Shown here one piece after another: positions 55,044 through 63,798 of a stretch of 64,000 nt of DNA. Each line of letters opens with the position of its first letter. The first letter of the stretch is position 1. The DNA lies in the NCBI RefSeq assembly GCF_000744225.1, contig NZ_JQLN01000007.1, forward strand, positions 1,240,001-1,304,000, written 5' to 3'. The notes under the pieces are model-generated. The model made no database searches, had not been told where the DNA came from, and saw only the letters and a list, made by a program, of their open reading frames with translations. The translations under genes and the position numbers were made by a program. This DNA is from Kitasatospora mediocidica KCTC 9733 (GTDB taxonomy: Bacteria; Actinomycetota; Actinomycetes; Streptomycetales; Streptomycetaceae).

Positions 55044-56701
55044 CGGCCGTCGTCACCGAACCGACCACCGGCCGGGCGGCGGTGCGCCAGGGCCGCACGG
55101 TGCTGCGCTGGGTGACCTCGACCGACCACAAGATGATCGGCAACCTCTATCTGGCGACCTCCTTCGGGTTCTTCCTGGTCGGCGGTGTCCTGGCGATGCT
55201 GATGCGGGCCGAACTGATGCGTCCCGGGCTGCAGTTCGTCAGCAACGAGCAGTACAACCAGCTGTTCACGATGCACGGCACGATCATGCTGCTGCTCTTC
55301 GCCACCCCCACCTTCGTCGGCTTCGCCAACGCGGTGATGCCGTTGCAGATCGGCGCGCCGGACGTCGCGTTCCCCCGGCTGAACGCGTTCACCTACTGGG
55401 CGTTCCTGCTCGGCGCGCTGATGGTGCTGAGCGGCTTCCTGACCGCCCAGGGCGCCGCCGCGTTCGGCTGGTTCGCCTACGCGCCGCTCAACGGCCAGGT
55501 CTTCTCGCCCGGTTCGGGGGCCGACCTGTGGACGATGGGCCTGGTGGTGGCCGGTCTGGGCACGATCCTGGGCGCGGTCAACTTCATCACCACCATCACC
55601 TGCCTGCGGGCCCCCGGGATGACGCTGTTCCGGATGCCGATCTTCACCTGGAACGTGCTCTTCACCTCGATCATGGTGCTGATGGCCTTCCCGGTGCTGA
55701 CCGCGGCCCTGCTCGCGCTGGAGGCGGACCGCAAGTTCGGCGCGCACGTCTTCGACGCGGGCAGCGGCGGCGCGCTGCTGTGGCAGCACCTGTTCTGGTT
55801 CTTCGGGCATCCGGAGGTCTACATCGTCGCGCTGCCGTTCTTCGGCATCATCAGCGAGATCCTGCCGGTCTTCAGCCGCAAGCCGGTCTTCGGCTACGCC
55901 AGCCTGGTCGGCGCGACCATCGCGATCACCGCGCTGTCGATGACGGTCTGGGCGCACCACATGTTCGCCACCGGCCAGGTGCTGCTGCCGTTCTTCTCGC
56001 TGATGTCGTTCCTGATCGCGGTGCCCACCGGGGTGAAGTTCTTCAACTGGATCGGCACCATGTGGCAGGGCTCGCTCTCCTTCGAGACGCCGATGCTCTG
56101 GTCGATCGGCTTCCTGGTGACCTTCCTCTTCGGCGGCCTGACCGGCGTGCTGCTCGCCGCGCCGCCGATCGACTTCCATGTGACCGACAGCTACTTCGTG
56201 GTGGCCCACATGCACTACGTGCTGTTCGGCACGGTGGTGTTCGCCACCTTCGGCGGCTTCTACTTCTGGTGGCCCAAGTTCACCGGGCGGATGCTGGACG
56301 AGCGGCTGGGCCGGATCCACTTCGGGCTGCTCTTCGTCGGCTTCCAGACCACCTTCCTGGTGCAGCACTGGCTGGGCGCGATCGGCATGCCGCGCCGCTA
56401 CGCCGACTACCTGCCCTCCGACGGCTTCACCACGCTCAACACGGTCTCCTCGATCGGCTCGTTCGTGCTGGGCTCCTCGACGCTGGTCTTCCTCTACAAC
56501 GTCTGGTGGACCGCGCGGCACGCCCCGCGGGTGACCGAGGACGACCCCTGGGGGTACGGGCGGTCGCTGGAGTGGGCGACCTCCTGCCCGCCGCCCAAGC
56601 ACAACTTCACCAGCCTGCCGCGGATCCGCTCCGAGTCCCCCGCGCTCGACCTGCACCACCCCGAGGTCGAGGCCTCCGCGCGCCAGGAGGTCGTCCGATG
56701 A
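55040..56701 (+). CDS. ctaD: Cytochrome c oxidase subunit I (aa3-type, additional copy)
   Basis: A 553-residue heme-copper oxidase catalytic subunit. The ATG overlaps the QcrB stop (ATGA). Ligands seen: low-spin heme His in FTMHGTIMLLLF; CuB His-Tyr cross-link motif FWFFGHPEVYI; CuB pair HHMFATG; and heme a3 / a ligands VVAHMHYVLFG. The K-channel YVALP-like sequence and D-channel Asn/Asp region (FANAVMPLQIGAPDVAFPR) are present. About 12 TM helices. It reduces oxygen to water and pumps protons. No ctaC or ctaE is in the cluster. Confidence 0.95.
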   Translation: MTAVVTEPTTGRAAVRQGRTVLRWVTSTDHKMIGNLYLATSFGFFLVGGVLAMLMRAELMRPGLQFVSNEQYNQLFTMHGTIMLLLFATPTFVGFANAVMPLQIGAPDVAFPRLNAFTYWAFLLGALMVLSGFLTAQGAAAFGWFAYAPLNGQVFSPGSGADLWTMGLVVAGLGTILGAVNFITTITCLRAPGMTLFRMPIFTWNVLFTSIMVLMAFPVLTAALLALEADRKFGAHVFDAGSGGALLWQHLFWFFGHPEVYIVALPFFGIISEILPVFSRKPVFGYASLVGATIAITALSMTVWAHHMFATGQVLLPFFSLMSFLIAVPTGVKFFNWIGTMWQGSLSFETPMLWSIGFLVTFLFGGLTGVLLAAPPIDFHVTDSYFVVAHMHYVLFGTVVFATFGGFYFWWPKFTGRMLDERLGRIHFGLLFVGFQTTFLVQHWLGAIGMPRRYADYLPSDGFTTLNTVSSIGSFVLGSSTLVFLYNVWWTARHAPRVTEDDPWGYGRSLEWATSCPPPKHNFTSLPRIRSESPALDLHHPEVEASARQEVVR

Positions 56702-57090
56702 AGCTGGAGGGGCGCCTGTTCGGCGGGCTCGCGCTGTTCCTGGGTGGCACCGCGCTGGTCTACTGGATCTTCGCCCGGGAGCCGGCCGGGACCACCGCGC
56801 TGACCGTCGGGTTCCTGATGTCCTCGCTGGTCGGGTTCTTCTACTACGTGCAGTACCGCCGCTGCGGGCCGCGCCCGCAGGACACCGGCACCGGCCGGAT
56901 CGCCGACACCGCCGGGCCGCTGGGCTTCTTCCCGCCGCGCAGCGGCTGGCCCGTGGCCGTCGCGCTGGGGCTGACCGTGCTGGCGCTGGGGGTGGTCTTC
57001 GCCCTCTGGCTGGTCGCGGTCGGCTTCGCGCTGGTGGCCGGGGCCGTCATCGGCTTCGTCCTCCAGTACGCCGGACGCGACGACGGCTGA
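56698..57090 (+). CDS. ctaF: Cytochrome c oxidase subunit 4 (CtaF)
   Basis: A 130-residue membrane protein with ATG 56698 overlapping the ctaD stop (ATGA). It starts KLEGRLFGGLALFLGGTALVYW, then ALTVGFLMSSLVGFFYYVQYRR, a soluble loop with DTAGPLGFFPPRSGWP, and two more TM helices. The GFFSPHS-like motif of actinobacterial CtaF is present as GFFPPRSGWP. It is a small structural subunit of actinobacterial oxidases. Confidence 0.92.
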   Translation: MKLEGRLFGGLALFLGGTALVYWIFAREPAGTTALTVGFLMSSLVGFFYYVQYRRCGPRPQDTGTGRIADTAGPLGFFPPRSGWPVAVALGLTVLALGVVFALWLVAVGFALVAGAVIGFVLQYAGRDDG

Positions 57091-57102
57091 GCCGGCCCGC
57101 CG

Positions 57103-57735
57103 ATGTGCTGGAGCGCGCAGGCGGACCTGGTGGCGGGCACCGTCGTCACCGGCCTCGGGCTGGCCTGCCTGGCCCGGGTCCGGCGGGCCCGGGACCTGCC
57201 GCTCGCGGCGCTTCCGCTGGTGCTGGGCCTGCACCAGCTGCTGGAGGCGGTGGTCTGGCTGGGGGCGGACGGCGGAGCCGGAGCCGGCCCGACCGCCTGG
57301 GCACGGACCCTGTGGGCGGTGATCGCGCTGCCGCTGCTGCCGGTGCTCGTCCCGGTGGGGGTGTGGTGCGCCACCGGCCGCGCGCGGGTGGCGGCGTTCG
57401 CGGTGCTGGGGGTCGCCGTCGGCGTCCCGCTCGCGGCGGCGGTGGCGGCGCACCCCGTCACGGCGCGGGTGCACGGGCACACCCTGGCATACGGGGTGGG
57501 CGTGCCGCACGCGGCGCTGCTGCTGACCGGCTACCTGCTGGCCACGGTGGGGACGTTGCTGGTGAGCGGCGACGCGCTGCTGCGGCTGCTCGGCGCGGTG
57601 GTGGGTGTGGGCGCCGGGATCTGCGCGCTGGTGTGGCAGCTGGCGTTCGTGTCGACCTGGTGTGCGCTGGCCGCCGTGGCGAGCCTGCTGTTGCTGGTCT
57701 GGGTGGGCGCCGCGAGACGGCAGGTACAGTCTTAA
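57103..57735 (+). CDS. DUF6629-family membrane protein
   Basis: A 210-residue protein starting at ATG 57103, 12 bp after ctaF, so probably cotranscribed. It opens MCWSAQADLVAGTVVTGLGL, the recognised start of this family, and has six hydrophobic segments (e.g. LAALPLVLGLHQLLEAVVWLG). H-Q-L-x-E in the third segment is a conserved polar motif. Function unknown. Position behind an oxidase suggests a respiration or membrane accessory role (inference). Confidence 0.85.
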   Translation: MCWSAQADLVAGTVVTGLGLACLARVRRARDLPLAALPLVLGLHQLLEAVVWLGADGGAGAGPTAWARTLWAVIALPLLPVLVPVGVWCATGRARVAAFAVLGVAVGVPLAAAVAAHPVTARVHGHTLAYGVGVPHAALLLTGYLLATVGTLLVSGDALLRLLGAVVGVGAGICALVWQLAFVSTWCALAAVASLLLLVWVGAARRQVQS

Positions 57736-57769
57736 GGCCGTCCACCCGCTCGAAAGGCCCAGCGTTCTC

Positions 57770-59011
57770 ATGCTCTCCCCCGCCCGCACCGGCGCCGCCC
57801 TCCTGACCGCCGGCCTGCTGGCGGGCCTCGCCGTCGGGCCCGCTGTCGCCGACTCCGCCTCGCCGTCGCCCTCGCCGGTCGCGGCCCCCGCCGCGCTGTA
57901 CGGCAAGAGCGACCCGACGTACGACGGTGTCTGGCGCCAGTCGCTGGCGCTCACCGCGCTGGCCGCCGCCAAGATCAACCCTGCCGACTCGGCGGTCTCC
58001 TGGCTGACCGGCCAGCAGTGCGCGGACGGCGGCTGGCCCTCCTTCCGGGCCAACACCGCGATGTCCTGCATCCCCTCGGCCGAGGACAGCAACGCGACCT
58101 CGGTCGCGATCCAGGCGCTGACCACCCTCGGCGGGCACCAGGACGCCGTGGACAAGGGCGTGCAGTGGATCAAGAGCAACCAGAACGCCGACGGCAGCTG
58201 GTCCTACAACCCCGGCACCCCCGGTGACGCGAACTCCACCGGCCTGGTCGTCAGCGCGCTGCGGGCCGCGAAGACCGACCCGTCGACGGTCGCCAAGGCG
58301 GGCCGGAACGGCCTGCAGGGCCTGGAGGCCTTCCAGCTCGGCTGCGACGCCCCGGCCGACCAGCGCGGCGCCTTCGGCTACCAGCCGGACGCCAAGGGCG
58401 CACTCGCCGCCAACGCGCTGGCCACCTCGCAGGCCGCGCTGGCCGCCGCCGGCGGCTCACTGCCGGTGGCCGCCGGCAGCCCCACCGGGCCCGCCCCCAC
58501 CGCGCCGGCCTGCGCCGACGCCACCGCCAAGCTCTCCGGCGCCGGATCGGCCGAGGGCGCCTCCGCCTACCTCGCGGGCCAGCTGGCCACCGGCGGCAAG
58601 CACCTGATGCTCGCCATGCCCGGTGCCACCCCGACGCCCGACTACAACGCGACCGCCTGGGCCGCGATCAGCCTGGTCCGGGCCGGCCACCCGCAGCAGG
58701 CGGCCGACTCCGTCGCCTGGCTGGCCGACACCGCCGGCAGCTGGGCCAAGGGCCCGTCCGGCACGGACGCCTCGGCCACCGCGACGCTGCTGCTGGCCGC
58801 CGAGGCCACCGGCCACAACCTGCACGCCTTCGGCGGCACCGACCTGGTCGCCCAGCTCACCGCGGCCGGCCCCACGCCGAAGGCCGCCGCGAGCAGTGCG
58901 AAGAAGGCCGGCTCCCCGCTCCTCGTCATCGGCTTCGGCCTGCTCGGCGGCATCGGCGCCGGGATGTACATCAGCATGAACCGCAAGCGCGGCCAGCGGA
59001 CCGGGAAGTGA
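57770..59011 (+). CDS. Secreted prenyltransferase/squalene-oxidase-repeat (alpha-barrel) protein of the ECF operon
   Basis: A 413-residue secreted and C-terminally membrane-anchored protein. ATG 57770; the signal peptide is LLTAGLLAGLAVGPAVA. Repeated helical hairpins carry the QW-type motif: WLTGQQCADGGWPSF, WIKSNQNADGSWSY and FQLGCDAPADQRGAFGYQ. The C-terminus is KAGSPLLVIGFGLLGGIGAGMYISMNRKRG. The six-hairpin barrel is the fold of squalene cyclases and also of the cobalamin carriers transcobalamin/intrinsic factor. Its place at the head of an ECF uptake operon, joined by a GTGA overlap, supports a substrate-capture role, perhaps of corrinoids (inference). Confidence 0.85.
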   Translation: MLSPARTGAALLTAGLLAGLAVGPAVADSASPSPSPVAAPAALYGKSDPTYDGVWRQSLALTALAAAKINPADSAVSWLTGQQCADGGWPSFRANTAMSCIPSAEDSNATSVAIQALTTLGGHQDAVDKGVQWIKSNQNADGSWSYNPGTPGDANSTGLVVSALRAAKTDPSTVAKAGRNGLQGLEAFQLGCDAPADQRGAFGYQPDAKGALAANALATSQAALAAAGGSLPVAAGSPTGPAPTAPACADATAKLSGAGSAEGASAYLAGQLATGGKHLMLAMPGATPTPDYNATAWAAISLVRAGHPQQAADSVAWLADTAGSWAKGPSGTDASATATLLLAAEATGHNLHAFGGTDLVAQLTAAGPTPKAAASSAKKAGSPLLVIGFGLLGGIGAGMYISMNRKRGQRTGK

Positions 59012-59658
59012 CCACGGCGCTTCGACGGACGGCGGCGGGCCTGCTCGCCGCCGTCCTGCTCGGCCTGGTCGCCCTGCTGGCGGCCGCCCCGGCGAGTGCC
59101 ACCAGCTACCGTTACTGGTCCTTCTGGCGCTGGGGCGGCGACAGTTGGACGTATCAGCAACAGGGTGCGACCGGCTACGTCCCGGCGGACGGCTCGGTGG
59201 ACGGCTGGCGCTTCACGCTCAGCCCCGACGGCGCCGCGGACACCGAACGCCCCGGCGCCGGCGGCGACTTCGCCACCATCTGCGCCAAGACCCCGCCGCA
59301 GCCCGGCAAGAAGCGGGTCGCCCTGGTGCTGGACTACGGCACCCCGGCCGACGGGGTCGCCGAGGCCGTCCCGGCGTCGGCGCCGCGCACCGGCTGCGCG
59401 GCGCTGGCCCCCGGCGCCAGCTCCGCCGACGCGCTGGCAGCCGTCGCCCCGCCGCTGCGCTACAGCTCGGCGGGCCTGATCTGCGCCATCGCGGGCTACC
59501 CGACCAGCGGTTGCGGCGAGGCTGCGAGTGTCGCCGCCCCGGCCGGCGCGGCGAAGAGCGCCGGCCCGAACCTCGGCTTGATCGCCGGCGGCGCGCTCGT
59601 CGTGCTGCTCGGCGCGGGCGCCTGGTGGCAGGCCGGCCGGCGCCGGTCGCAGGGCTGA
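59008..59658 (+). CDS. SCO2322-family exported protein
   Basis: A 216-residue protein; GTG 59008 overlaps the previous stop (GTGA). A signal peptide ends PASA. The core has YRYWSFWRWGGDSWTYQQQG and DGSVDGWRFTLSPDG, then Cys pairs (TICAKTPP, GCAAL, ICAIAGYPTSGCGEA) likely forming disulfides outside the membrane. One C-terminal TM (LGLIAGGALVVLLGAGAWW) anchors it. The family regularly precedes EcfT genes in streptomycetes. It is probably an extracytoplasmic partner of the transporter. Confidence 0.88.
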   Translation: MTTALRRTAAGLLAAVLLGLVALLAAAPASATSYRYWSFWRWGGDSWTYQQQGATGYVPADGSVDGWRFTLSPDGAADTERPGAGGDFATICAKTPPQPGKKRVALVLDYGTPADGVAEAVPASAPRTGCAALAPGASSADALAAVAPPLRYSSAGLICAIAGYPTSGCGEAASVAAPAGAAKSAGPNLGLIAGGALVVLLGAGAWWQAGRRRSQG

Positions 59659-59668
59659 GGGCATCCCG

Positions 59669-60856
59669 GTGACCCCAGCCACCCCGGTGCCCCCGGCCAC
59701 CCCGGCCACCCCGGCGACCCGCACGCGCGGCACCCGCTCAGCCCTGGGCCCGCGCCACCTCCACCCCGGCGCCTGGTGGTTGTGGTCGCTCGGGCTGGCC
59801 GCGGCGGCCTCGCGCAGCACCAATCCCCTGCTGCTCCTGCTCATCGTCGCGGTGGCCGCCTATGTGGTCACCGCCCGGCGCTCGGACGCCCCCTGGTCCC
59901 GTTCCTACGGTGCCTTCCTGCGGATCGGACTGGCCGTGCTGGCCGTCCGGGTGCTCTTCGCGGTGCTGCTCGGCTCGCCCGTCCCCGGCTCGCACGTCCT
60001 CTTCACGCTGCCCCAACTGCCGCTCCCCGGCTGGGCGCAGGGAGTCCGGATCGGCGGCCGGGTGACCCTGGAGGCGGTGCTCTTCGCGCTGTACGACGGG
60101 CTGCGGCTGGCCACCCTGCTGATCTGCGTCGGCGCCGCGAACGCCCTCGCCTCCCCCGCCCGACTGCTGCGGGTGCTGCCCGGCGCGCTCTACGAGGTGG
60201 GGGTGGCCGCGGTGGTGGCGACCTCGTTCGCGCCGAACCTGGTGGCGGACGTCCAACGGCTGCGCGCCGCACGCCGGTTGCGCGGGCGGGCGGACCACGG
60301 CATCCGCTCGGTGCTCAGCGTGGGGCTGCCGGTACTGGAGAGCGCGCTGGAGCGCTCGGTCGCGCTGGCCGCCGCGATGGACACCCGCGGCTTCGGCCGC
60401 ACCGCGCCCGTCCCGCGGTCGATCGCCCGGGCCACCGCCGCACTCACCGTCTGCGGACTGCTCGGCATCTGCGCCGCCGTCTACGGGCTGCTCACCGCGG
60501 GCAGCGGCGACTGGACCGTGCCCGTCCTGCTGCTCGGCCTCGGCGCGGCCGGCGGCGGGCTGCTGCTCGGCAGCCGACGGACCGTCAGAACCCGTTACCG
60601 GCCCGATCCCTGGGCCCGTGCGGAGTGGCTGGTGGCGGGCTCCGGCCTCGCGGTGGCCGGTGCGACGATCTGGCTCTCCGGGCGCGACCCGGCGGCCTTC
60701 GCCACCTCCGTGGTCCCGCCGGCCGCGCCCGTGCTGCCACTGGCCGCTGCCGCCGCCGTCCTGCTCGGCCTGCTGCCCGCCTTCGCCGCCCCCTCGCCGC
60801 CCTCCGGCGCGCTGCCCTCCACCGCGAGGGCCGACAGAAAGCCCGATCAGTCGTGA
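59669..60856 (+). CDS. ECF transporter transmembrane (T) component
   Basis: A 395-residue membrane protein starting at GTG 59669, with GAGGG 8 nt upstream. About 7-8 TM segments. The coupling-helix signature is seen as RAARRLRGRADHGIRSVL, and the second EcfT Ala-Arg motif as LAAAMDTRGFGR, both conserved in EcfT proteins that contact the ATPases. The C-terminal ~100 residues add extra TM segments, more than usual. It overlaps the ATPase gene by GTGA. Confidence 0.92.
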   Translation: MTPATPVPPATPATPATRTRGTRSALGPRHLHPGAWWLWSLGLAAAASRSTNPLLLLLIVAVAAYVVTARRSDAPWSRSYGAFLRIGLAVLAVRVLFAVLLGSPVPGSHVLFTLPQLPLPGWAQGVRIGGRVTLEAVLFALYDGLRLATLLICVGAANALASPARLLRVLPGALYEVGVAAVVATSFAPNLVADVQRLRAARRLRGRADHGIRSVLSVGLPVLESALERSVALAAAMDTRGFGRTAPVPRSIARATAALTVCGLLGICAAVYGLLTAGSGDWTVPVLLLGLGAAGGGLLLGSRRTVRTRYRPDPWARAEWLVAGSGLAVAGATIWLSGRDPAAFATSVVPPAAPVLPLAAAAAVLLGLLPAFAAPSPPSGALPSTARADRKPDQS

Positions 60857-62463
60857 TCACCTTCGAGCAGGTCTCGGTCCACTACACCGACGCCGCCGAA
60901 CCCGCCCTGACCGGCGTGGACCTGACCCTCCCCGAGGGCGAACTCTGCCTGCTGGTCGGCCCGTCCGGCGCCGGCAAGTCCACCCTGCTCGGCACCGTCA
61001 GCGGGCTCGTCCCGCACTTCACCGGCGGCGTCCTGCACGGCCGGGTGACCGTCGCCGGACGCGACACCCGCACCCATCGTCCGCGCGAACTCGCCGACGT
61101 GGTGGGCACCGTGGGCCAGGACCCGCGCGCCCACTTCGTCACCGACACGGTCGAGGACGAACTCGCGTACGGCATGGAGTCGCTGGGCATCGCGCCCGAG
61201 GTGATGCGCCGCCGGGTGGAGGAGACGCTGGACCTGCTGGGCCTGGCCGACCTGCGCGACCGGGCGCTCGGCACGCTCTCCGGCGGCCAGCAGCAGCGGG
61301 TGGCGATCGGCTCGGTGCTCACCGTCCACCCCAAGGTGCTGGTGCTGGACGAGCCCACCTCCGCGCTGGACCCGGGCGCGGCGGAGGAGGTGCTCGCCGT
61401 CCTGCAACGGCTGGTGCACGATCTGGGCACCACCGTGCTGATGGCCGAACACCGGCTGGAGCGCGTCGTCCAGTACGCCGACCAGGTGCTGCTGCTGCCC
61501 GGCGGCGGGCAGCCGCCGGTCCTCGGGGAGCCCGCCGAGGTGCTGGCGCACTCGCCGGTCTTCCCGCCCGTGGTGGGCCTGGGCCGGGTGGCCGGCTGGT
61601 CGCCGCTGCCACTCAGCGTCCGCGACGCCCGGCGGCGGGCCGCACCGCTGCGCGCGCGGCTGGCCGGCCTGCGGCCCGAGGTCCCGGCACCCGTCGCGGC
61701 CGAACCGCTCGCCGAGACCGCCCGGCTGACCGTGCGGCGCGGGCCCGTCCCGGCCCTGCGCGGCGTCGACCTGGCGCTGCGCCCGGGCGAGGTCACCGCG
61801 CTGATGGGACGCAACGGCGCCGGCAAGTCCACCCTGCTCGGCGCCCTGGCCGGCCTGCAAGCCCCCGCCTCCGGCACGGTCCGGATCGGCGCGCTCACCC
61901 CGCACAAGGCCCGCCCGCAGGAGCTGATCCGCCAGGTCGCGCTGGTCCCGCAGGACCCGCGCGACCTGCTCTACAGCGAGACGGTCGAGGCCGAGTGCAC
62001 GGCCGCCGACCACGACGCCGGCGCCGCCGCCGGCACCTGCCGCGCCCTGGTCGAGCGCCTGCTCCCCGGCATCGCCGACCACACCCACCCACGCGACCTC
62101 TCCGAGGGCCAGCGGCTCAGCCTCGCACTCGCCGTCGTGCTGACCGCCCGCCCGGCCCTGCTGCTGCTCGACGAGCCCACCCGCGGCCTCGACTACGCCG
62201 CCAAAGCACGGCTGGTGGAGATCCTCCGCGCACTGGCGGCGGACTCGCACGCCATCCTGCTGGCCACCCACGACGTCGAACTCGCCGCCGAACTCGCCCA
62301 CCGCACGGTCGTCCTGGCGGACGGCGAGGTGGTGGCCGACGGGCCGTCGGCGGACGTGGTGCTCGGCTCGCCCGCGTTCGCGCCGCAGGTCGCCAAGGTG
62401 CTGCAGCCCGAACCGTGGCTGACCGTCCGCCAGGTCGCCGCCGCGCTGGAGTCGTCCTCATGA
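60853..62463 (+). CDS. ECF transporter ATPase, two ABC domains fused (EcfA-EcfA')
   Basis: A 536-residue cytosolic ATPase with two nucleotide-binding domains. First domain: Walker A GPSGAGKST (about 36-44), Q-loop VGQDPRAHFVT, signature LSGGQQQR, Walker B VLVLDEPTSALD, H-loop EHRLE. Second domain: Walker A GRNGAGKST (about 319-327), signature LSEGQRLS (non-standard), Walker B LLLLDEPTRGLD, H-loop ATHDVE. It powers uptake through EcfT and the S component. It overlaps both neighbours (GTGA and ATGA). Confidence 0.95.
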   Translation: MITFEQVSVHYTDAAEPALTGVDLTLPEGELCLLVGPSGAGKSTLLGTVSGLVPHFTGGVLHGRVTVAGRDTRTHRPRELADVVGTVGQDPRAHFVTDTVEDELAYGMESLGIAPEVMRRRVEETLDLLGLADLRDRALGTLSGGQQQRVAIGSVLTVHPKVLVLDEPTSALDPGAAEEVLAVLQRLVHDLGTTVLMAEHRLERVVQYADQVLLLPGGGQPPVLGEPAEVLAHSPVFPPVVGLGRVAGWSPLPLSVRDARRRAAPLRARLAGLRPEVPAPVAAEPLAETARLTVRRGPVPALRGVDLALRPGEVTALMGRNGAGKSTLLGALAGLQAPASGTVRIGALTPHKARPQELIRQVALVPQDPRDLLYSETVEAECTAADHDAGAAAGTCRALVERLLPGIADHTHPRDLSEGQRLSLALAVVLTARPALLLLDEPTRGLDYAAKARLVEILRALAADSHAILLATHDVELAAELAHRTVVLADGEVVADGPSADVVLGSPAFAPQVAKVLQPEPWLTVRQVAAALESSS

Positions 62464-63359
62464 CTCCCGCGATGCCCCTCGCCCGGCCCGTCCCGCTCGG
62501 CCACCGCTCGATCGCCGTCCTCGTCCTGACCTCGCTGATCGGCGTCGCCGCCTTCGGCTGGCCGCTGCTCGCGGGCACCGGCTCCGCCGCGGTCGGCCAC
62601 TCCGCCGACGCGCCCTGGCTCTTCGCGCTGCTGCTCCCGCTGCTGCTGGCCGTGGTGGTCGCGCAGATCTCCGAGTCCGGCCTGGACCCGAAGGCCGTCG
62701 CCCTCCTCGGTGTGCTCTCCGCCACCGGCGCCGCACTGCGCCCGCTCGGCGCGGGGACGGCCGGCCTGGAGCCGATGTTCTTCCTGATGGTGCTCGCCGG
62801 GCGCGCGCTCGGACCGGGCTTCGGATTCGTCCTCGGCTCGGTCTCGATGTTCGCCTCCGCGCTGCTCACCGGCGGGGTCGGCCCGTGGCTGCCGTTCCAG
62901 ATGCTCAGCATGGGCTGGGTCTGTCTCGGCGCCGGCCTGCTCCCCCGCCCGGCCACCCTGCGCGGACGCGGCGAACTGCTGCTGCTCGCCGGCTACGGCG
63001 CGGTCTCCGCTGTCCTCTACGGCACGATCATGAACCTCCAGGGCTGGCCCTACATCGGCGGCCTCAGCAGCTCGGTGGCGTTCGTCCCCGGTGACCCGCT
63101 CAGCGCCAACCTGCCGCGGTTCCTGGTCTACTGCCTGACCACTTCCCTCGGCTGGGACCTCCCCCGCGCCGTCCTCACCGCCGTCCTCTGCCTCACCCTC
63201 GGCACCCCCGTCCTGCGCGCCCTGCGCCGGGCCACCCGCCGAGCCGCCTTCGCCGCCCCGGTCGCCTTCGTCCCCCCGCAGCCGGACCACAACGGTGAGC
63301 TCACGCCCAGAACGCGTCCGACTCCTCCATGTCCTCCACACACTCGTCAAGATCGGTGA
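62460..63359 (+). CDS. ECF transporter substrate-binding (S) component
   Basis: A 299-residue membrane protein; ATG 62460 overlaps the ATPase stop (ATGA). About 6-8 TM segments. It has LEPMFFLMVLAGRALGPGFGFVLGSVSMFASALLTGGVGPWLPFQMLSMGWVCLGAGLL, which contains the A-x-x-x-G-x-x-x-G-type helix packing of S components and the conserved LPFQM motif. The substrate is not certain. The C-terminal ~20 residues are Pro/Arg-rich and overlap the convergent SnoaL-like gene by 59 nt. Confidence 0.88.
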   Translation: MTPAMPLARPVPLGHRSIAVLVLTSLIGVAAFGWPLLAGTGSAAVGHSADAPWLFALLLPLLLAVVVAQISESGLDPKAVALLGVLSATGAALRPLGAGTAGLEPMFFLMVLAGRALGPGFGFVLGSVSMFASALLTGGVGPWLPFQMLSMGWVCLGAGLLPRPATLRGRGELLLLAGYGAVSAVLYGTIMNLQGWPYIGGLSSSVAFVPGDPLSANLPRFLVYCLTTSLGWDLPRAVLTAVLCLTLGTPVLRALRRATRRAAFAAPVAFVPPQPDHNGELTPRTRPTPPCPPHTRQDR

Positions 63360-63696
63360 TCTTGTCCCCGACCACCCGGAACACGATGCCGCCCCTCGCG
63401 TCGATCTTCCGGCCGCCGCGCTCAGCGGTGAACCCGTGCACCGACATCACATGCCCCCGGCCGTCCACCAGCACGTGCCGCAACTCGACCCGGAACGTCC
63501 CGTTCGTCTCCGCCGCGAGCCGCCCGTAGTGACCGAGGACGGCGTCGATGCCCTTCTGGTCGCCGGAGATTGGGCTGTTTCCAGGGACGTGATGCGTGCA
63601 GTCCGACGTCATCATCCCTCTGAGGGCGTCCATGTCACCGCGCGAGAACGCCTCGTAACCCTTGCGAACCAGCGCCGCATGTGGATGCTCAGCCAT
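63301..63696 (-). CDS. SnoaL-like / NTF2-fold protein
   Basis: A 131-residue cytosolic protein. ATG 63694-63696. Seen: VRKGYEAFSRGDMDALRGMMTSDCTHHVPG, the usual opening of SnoaL-like polyketide-cyclase-fold proteins (helix, then a D-x-x-x-H-V-P strand). ELRHVLVDGRGHVMSVHG and VFRVVGDKITDLDECVED close the cone. Function unknown; such folds act as small isomerases, cyclases or binding proteins. Its 3' end overlaps the convergent S component. Confidence 0.85.
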   Translation of the reverse strand: MAEHPHAALVRKGYEAFSRGDMDALRGMMTSDCTHHVPGNSPISGDQKGIDAVLGHYGRLAAETNGTFRVELRHVLVDGRGHVMSVHGFTAERGGRKIDARGGIVFRVVGDKITDLDECVEDMEESDAFWA

Positions 63697-63748
63697 GGCA
63701 CCTCACCACCTTCCTACCCACCACCCTGGCACCACCGTGTCCCCCCGC

Positions 63749-63785
63749 AACCCGGCCGGCAGGGATCACCCACACCGGCCGGGTT
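63749..63785 (-). terminator. Terminator after the ABM-domain gene
   Basis: AACCCGGCCGG (63749-63759) pairs perfectly with CCGGCCGGGTT (63775-63785), 13 nt beyond the stop of the partial gene at 63799. Confidence 0.75.
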
Positions 63786-63798
63786 CACGCCACGAACC

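Noticed and set aside
57660..57769. A cobalamin riboswitch in front of the ECF operon
   Set aside because: The space upstream is almost entirely coding (DUF6629 gene) and no B12-box consensus is visible.
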